Assembly: GCA_947567585.1 (NCBI GenBank)
Contig: CANONE010000046.1
Coordinates: 1 to 14,451 of the forward strand
Reading direction: 5' to 3'
Length of the DNA: 14,451 bases
DNA from: an uncultured Clostridia bacterium
Lineage (GTDB): Bacteria; Bacillota; Clostridia; Oscillospirales; Acutalibacteraceae
Each line of letters starts with the position of its first letter. The stretch's first letter is position 1. The translations under genes were made by a program, and so were the position numbers. Below, one piece after another: positions 11,620-14,451 of the stretch. The notes beneath the pieces were generated by a model. It saw only the letters and a program-made list of their open reading frames with translations, had not been told where the DNA came from and did not search any database.

Positions 11620-12459
11620 ATGGACGCGGAAAAGAACAAGGCTCTAAAGCTCACGGCGGCGAAGGTTCGCCTGGGCATCTTGGAAGGCGTGTACAGCGCC
11701 AAATCCGGCCACCCGGGGGGCTCGCTCTCCTCGGCGGACATTTTTACCTATCTCTATTTCAGCGAGCTGAATATCCATCCGGAAGACCCCAAGGCCCCCA
11801 ATCGGGACCGCTTTGTGCTCTCTAAGGGCCACTGTGCCCCGGGGCTTTACGCCGCCCTGGCCCAGCGGGGCTATTTCTCCCCGGAGGAGCTGAAAAAGCT
11901 GCGGCACATTGGGGCCATGCTGCAGGGCCACCCGGACATGAAGGGCACCCCCGGCGTAGACATGAGCACCGGCTCTCTGGGCCAGGGAATCTCCGCCGCC
12001 GCCGGCATGGCCTTGGCCGCCAAGATGGACCGGAAGGAGTACCGGGTCTACTGCCTTTTGGGCGACGGCGAGATCCAGGAGGGCCAGGTCTGGGAAGCCT
12101 CTATGTTCGCCGCCCATCAAAACCTGGACAACCTCTGCCTGATTCTGGACTACAATGGCCTGCAGATTGACGGCGATGTGGCTGAAGTAGCCGGAATCGA
12201 GCCTCTGGACGAAAAATTCCGCTCCTTTGGTTTTGCGGTATTCAAAGCGGATGGACATGATTTTGAAAGCCTGGAGCAGGCTTTCGCCGCCGCCAAGGCC
12301 AATCGGGGTAAGCCTTCTATCATTATCGCAAAAACTGTGAAGGGCAAGGGCGTGTCCTTTATGGAAAACCAGGCGGGTTGGCACGGCAAGGCCCCTAACC
12401 AGGAGCAGTACCAGCAAGCTATGGGGGAACTGAACGCCGCTCTGGCGGAACTCTCCTAG
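11620..12459 (+). CDS. Transketolase, N-terminal (thiamine diphosphate-binding) subunit
   Basis: This 279-residue protein matches the N half of split transketolases. It has SGHPGGSLSSAD (29-40) with the substrate-site His31, LSKGHCAPG (67-75), and the thiamine diphosphate motif GDGEIQEGQVWEA (148-160) ending with Asn179 (DYNG). Joined with the C half it moves two-carbon units between sugar phosphates in the non-oxidative pentose phosphate pathway, in the cytoplasm. Split enzymes of this kind are common in Clostridia and archaea. AAAGGA lies upstream of the ATG, and a strong promoter is at 11540-11568. The next gene is a small VOC protein, 15 bases on, with the C subunit after it. Confidence 0.95.
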   Translation: MDAEKNKALKLTAAKVRLGILEGVYSAKSGHPGGSLSSADIFTYLYFSELNIHPEDPKAPNRDRFVLSKGHCAPGLYAALAQRGYFSPEELKKLRHIGAMLQGHPDMKGTPGVDMSTGSLGQGISAAAGMALAAKMDRKEYRVYCLLGDGEIQEGQVWEASMFAAHQNLDNLCLILDYNGLQIDGDVAEVAGIEPLDEKFRSFGFAVFKADGHDFESLEQAFAAAKANRGKPSIIIAKTVKGKGVSFMENQAGWHGKAPNQEQYQQAMGELNAALAELS

Positions 12460-12474
12460 GCAGAGGGCATAGCC

Positions 12475-12828
12475 ATGAAATTGAGATGCGTGAATATTGT
12501 TTCGCAGGCCCCGGAGGACCTGGTAAAGTTCTATGAGAAAGTGTTCGAAGCCTCCGCCAACGAGCTTGTCCCCGGCCGCTGGGAATTGCCCGTGGCGGAT
12601 GTCACGCTGGTATTTACCCCCACATGCGAACAGGTTACCGTGCCTACAGACAGCTGCGGGCTGGAATTTCAGGTGGAGGACGTGGACGCCGCCTATACCC
12701 GGATGCAAAGCGCCGGATTGCCTGTAGGCGGGCCCCCGGTAACTTATCCTTGGAGATGGCGGGCCTTTGGCGTCAAAGATCCGGATGGCAACAATCTGGA
12801 CTTTGTACAATTTGATGGCAATAAGTAG
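12475..12828 (+). CDS. VOC-fold (glyoxalase/bleomycin resistance family) protein
   Basis: This 117-residue protein is the size of a single vicinal-oxygen-chelate unit of two beta-alpha-beta3 repeats. It opens LRCVNIVSQAPEDLVKFYEK (residues 3-22), has GLEFQVEDVDAAYTRMQSAG at 62-81, and ends with the family signature FGVKDPDGNNLDFVQF (98-113). The usual first metal-ligand His is not obvious (the strand reads RCVNIVS) and the late Glu is replaced by Asp109, so enzyme activity is uncertain; it could be a binding or stress protein. AGAGGG lies 7 bases before the ATG. It sits between the two transketolase halves with gaps of 15 and 17 bases, so it must be cotranscribed with them. Confidence 0.88.
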   Translation: MKLRCVNIVSQAPEDLVKFYEKVFEASANELVPGRWELPVADVTLVFTPTCEQVTVPTDSCGLEFQVEDVDAAYTRMQSAGLPVGGPPVTYPWRWRAFGVKDPDGNNLDFVQFDGNK

Positions 12829-12845
12829 AAAGGATGGCTGTTTAA

Positions 12846-13787
12846 ATGGCTGAAATAGTAAAGAAAGCGACCCGGGAGAGCTTTGGCGAGGCCCTGGTGG
12901 AGCTGGCAAAAACCAATCCGGACATTGTCGTGCTGGTTGCCGATCTGGCGGACGCTACCAAGGTGGAAAACTTTGGCAAGGCATACCCGGACCGTTTCAT
13001 TGAGTGCGGAATCGCCGAGGGAAATATGGTGGGCGTAGCCGCTGGGCTGGCCTCCTGCGGGAAGATTCCCTTTGCCACCAGTTTTGCCATGTTCTCGGCA
13101 GGACGCGCCTTTGAGCAGGTGCGCAATTCCGTGGGCTACCCCCATCTCAACGTGAAAATTGTCGGCTCTCACGCCGGCATCTCCGTGGGCGAGGACGGCG
13201 CCAGCCACCAGTGCTGCGAGGACATTGCCCTGATGCGGACCATTCCCGGCATGGTGGTGCTGAACCCCGCCGACCACTACGAGATGCAGGCGGCTGTAAA
13301 GGCTGCGGTAGAATACCAGGGCCCCGTCTATATCCGGCTGGGCCGGCTGGCGGTGGAAAGCTGCAACAACAGCGACGATTACCATTTTGAACTGGGCAAG
13401 GGTATCACCCTGCGGGAAGGAAGGGATATCACTGTGATCGCTACCGGGCTTATGGTGGGCGAGGCCCTCAAGGCGGTGGACTCCCTGGCTTCCGCCGGCA
13501 TTCACGCCCGGCTGATCGACATGCATACCGTCAAGCCCCTGGATACAGAGCTGGTGGTAAAAGCCGCTAAGGAAACCGGCCGCATCGTCACTGTGGAAGA
13601 GCACAACATCATCGGCGGGCTGGGCGAGGCTGTGGCCGCCTGCCTGAGCAAGGAATACCCCGCCCCTGTAACCAGGCTGGGCGTACGGGACGTGTTCGGC
13701 CACTCTGGGCCGGCGGTGGACCTGCTCAAGGAGTTCGGGCTGTGCGCGCAGGGAATCGAGGAAGCCGTTAAGGAGGCTTTGAAATGA
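12846..13787 (+). CDS. Transketolase, C-terminal (pyrimidine-binding) subunit
   Basis: This 313-residue protein is the second half of a split transketolase. The catalytic Glu that activates thiamine diphosphate is Glu58 in GIAEGNM (56-62). It is followed by FATSFAMFSAGRAFEQVRNSV (76-96 region), the HAGISVGEDGASHQ substrate loop, and a C-terminal domain with the EEHNIIGGLGEAVA segment. It pairs with the N subunit encoded two genes upstream to form the active site at their interface. The clearest ribosome site, AGAAAGG (12827-12833), is 12 bases from this ATG and closer to an upstream ATGGCTGTTTAA mini-frame. It overlaps the following GNAT gene by ATGA. Confidence 0.95.
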   Translation: MAEIVKKATRESFGEALVELAKTNPDIVVLVADLADATKVENFGKAYPDRFIECGIAEGNMVGVAAGLASCGKIPFATSFAMFSAGRAFEQVRNSVGYPHLNVKIVGSHAGISVGEDGASHQCCEDIALMRTIPGMVVLNPADHYEMQAAVKAAVEYQGPVYIRLGRLAVESCNNSDDYHFELGKGITLREGRDITVIATGLMVGEALKAVDSLASAGIHARLIDMHTVKPLDTELVVKAAKETGRIVTVEEHNIIGGLGEAVAACLSKEYPAPVTRLGVRDVFGHSGPAVDLLKEFGLCAQGIEEAVKEALK

Positions 13788-14224
13788 ACGCCTGCACCGT
13801 CCGGGAGGCTGTCCCCGGAGACGCGGACACCATCGCTTGGCTAAACGCCGCCGCCATGGGCTACGACTACCCGAAAGAAAAAACCGCCGCCCAGCTGAAA
13901 GCTCTGCTGGACAGCGGCAGGGACAAGATTCTTGTGGCAGAGGCGGAAGGCCGGGTGGTTGGGTACCTTCATTTGCAGGACTACGATCTGCTGTACAGCG
14001 ATCACATGAAAAACGTCATGGGCATCGCCGTGGACCCCGCCTGCCGCCGCCGGGGCATTGGCAGCGCTTTGCTCGCTGCCGGGGAAGACTGGGCCTGCTC
14101 CACCGGCGCCTCCGGCGTACGGCTGGTTTCAGGAGAAAGCCGGAAGGGGGCCCACGCCTTTTACCGGTCTTTGGGGTACGAAGGCAGCAAGATGCAGCTG
14201 AATCTCAAGAAAGCGTTTTTTTAG
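13784..14224 (+). CDS. GNAT family N-acetyltransferase
   Basis: This 146-residue single GNAT domain has the acetyl-CoA loop VDPACRRRGIGSALL (83-97, the R/QxxGxG/A motif) and the later GAHAFYRSLGYEGSKMQLN segment (122-140), typical of small GCN5-like enzymes. The acceptor cannot be predicted. Its ATG overlaps the transketolase C stop (ATGA), with AAGGAGG 7 bases upstream, so it is the translationally coupled last gene of the operon, before the terminator at 14274-14317. Whether its product relates to sugar-phosphate metabolism is unknown; the tight coupling is the only hint. Confidence 0.88.
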   Translation: MNACTVREAVPGDADTIAWLNAAAMGYDYPKEKTAAQLKALLDSGRDKILVAEAEGRVVGYLHLQDYDLLYSDHMKNVMGIAVDPACRRRGIGSALLAAGEDWACSTGASGVRLVSGESRKGAHAFYRSLGYEGSKMQLNLKKAFF

Positions 14225-14273
14225 GCCGCGGGAGCCTGGCCGCACCTGCAAATAGGATGCGGCGGCACGCTGC

Positions 14274-14317
14274 AAAAAAAAGAAGCTCGGACTAAAAGTC
14301 CGAGCTCCTTTTTTGTT
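14274..14317. terminator. Bidirectional terminator after the transketolase operon
   Basis: AGCTCGGACT (14284-14293) and AGTCCGAGCT (14297-14306) form a perfect 10-bp stem around AAA. A run of eight A on the left and CCTTTTTTGTT on the right let it act on both the operon and the convergent gene that ends at 14327. Confidence 0.88.
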
Positions 14318-14326
14318 ATAGAAAGC

Positions 14327-14451
14327 TTACTTCTTCAGCTTGTAAACGTCGTAGGAATCGTCATAAGCGTTGAAGCCCTGAATCTCAACGTTGCTGTCGA
14401 AGTTGGCCTGCCACTGAGAGCAGATCTCGTCGACGTTATTGGACTCGGCAA
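14327..14451 (-). CDS. 3 prime end of an unidentified gene (partial)
   Basis: The last 40 codons of a leftward gene run off the window edge; they encode a Asn/Asp-rich tail ending DDSYDVYKLKK and then TAA. The codons are of the highly expressed type (AAC, GAC, AAG, CTG) and the local G+C is lower than in the neighbours. The sequence resembles the ends of some secreted solute-binding proteins, but that is too little to name it. It shares the two-way terminator with the transketolase operon. Confidence 0.6.
   Translation of the reverse strand, partial: AESNNVDEICSQWQANFDSNVEIQGFNAYDDSYDVYKLKK

Noticed and set aside
11644..12909. 421-codon open frame on the minus strand opposite the transketolase N and VOC genes
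   Set aside because: It is antisense to clear genes and low in recognisable domains; long antisense frames are expected in G+C-rich coding DNA.
12744..13703. 319-codon minus-strand frame opposite transketolase C
   Set aside because: Antisense shadow without recognisable motifs.

Overview
The window (about 14.45 kb, G+C rich, AGGAGG-type ribosome sites, sigma-A-like promoters) looks like chromosome from a spore-forming member of the Clostridia, perhaps an Oscillospirales-type gut bacterium. The main reason is the conserved sporulation/division cluster spoVB-hup-rqcP-yabP-yabQ-divIC-yabR. The order-level guess is inference from gene content and composition only. I see no phage, transposase, CRISPR array, tRNA or rRNA.

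Layout, left to right. Positions 1-100 hold a possible leftward promoter for a gene outside the window. Positions 160-1819 are a leftward unit: an HD-domain phosphohydrolase, a zinc-ribbon membrane protein 10 bases behind it, a terminator, then a small putative lipoprotein. Positions 1866-3459 hold an iron-sulfur-flavoprotein-like reductase, divergent from a MerR/TipAS drug-sensing regulator. The regulator has a MerR-type promoter with a 19-base spacer and an apparent internal start for a free drug-binding domain. It ends at a two-way terminator shared with a convergent GNAT acetyltransferase gene.

Positions 4135-5847 hold hpf (long-form ribosome hibernation factor), coupled by an ATGA overlap to a THUMP-domain rRNA methyltransferase. 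Positions 5911-6825 hold a class I fumarase alpha subunit without an adjacent beta subunit; a terminator hairpin abuts its ribosome site. Positions 6903-11200 are the sporulation/division cluster, all leftward, with promoters in front of hup and divIC that begin inside the ends of the preceding genes.

Positions 11201-11619 are the only long gene-free stretch. It is full of nested inverted repeats and is bounded by a 10-base inverted repeat. Positions 11540-14317 are a rightward operon: split transketolase N half, a VOC-fold protein, transketolase C half, and a GNAT acetyltransferase, ending in a strong two-way terminator. The 3 prime end of an unidentified leftward gene closes the window.

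Functionally this is mostly core chromosome: translation maintenance (hpf, rRNA methyltransferase, rqcP, yabR), cell division and spore cortex formation, nucleoid structure, and the non-oxidative pentose phosphate pathway. The more accessory-looking parts are the MerR/flavoprotein pair, the two small acetyltransferases and the structured intergenic element. I did not find a clearly new multi-gene system. The best leads are the dual-start TipAS regulator, the attenuator-like arrangement in front of the orphan fumarase alpha gene, and the repeat-rich spacer before the transketolase operon.
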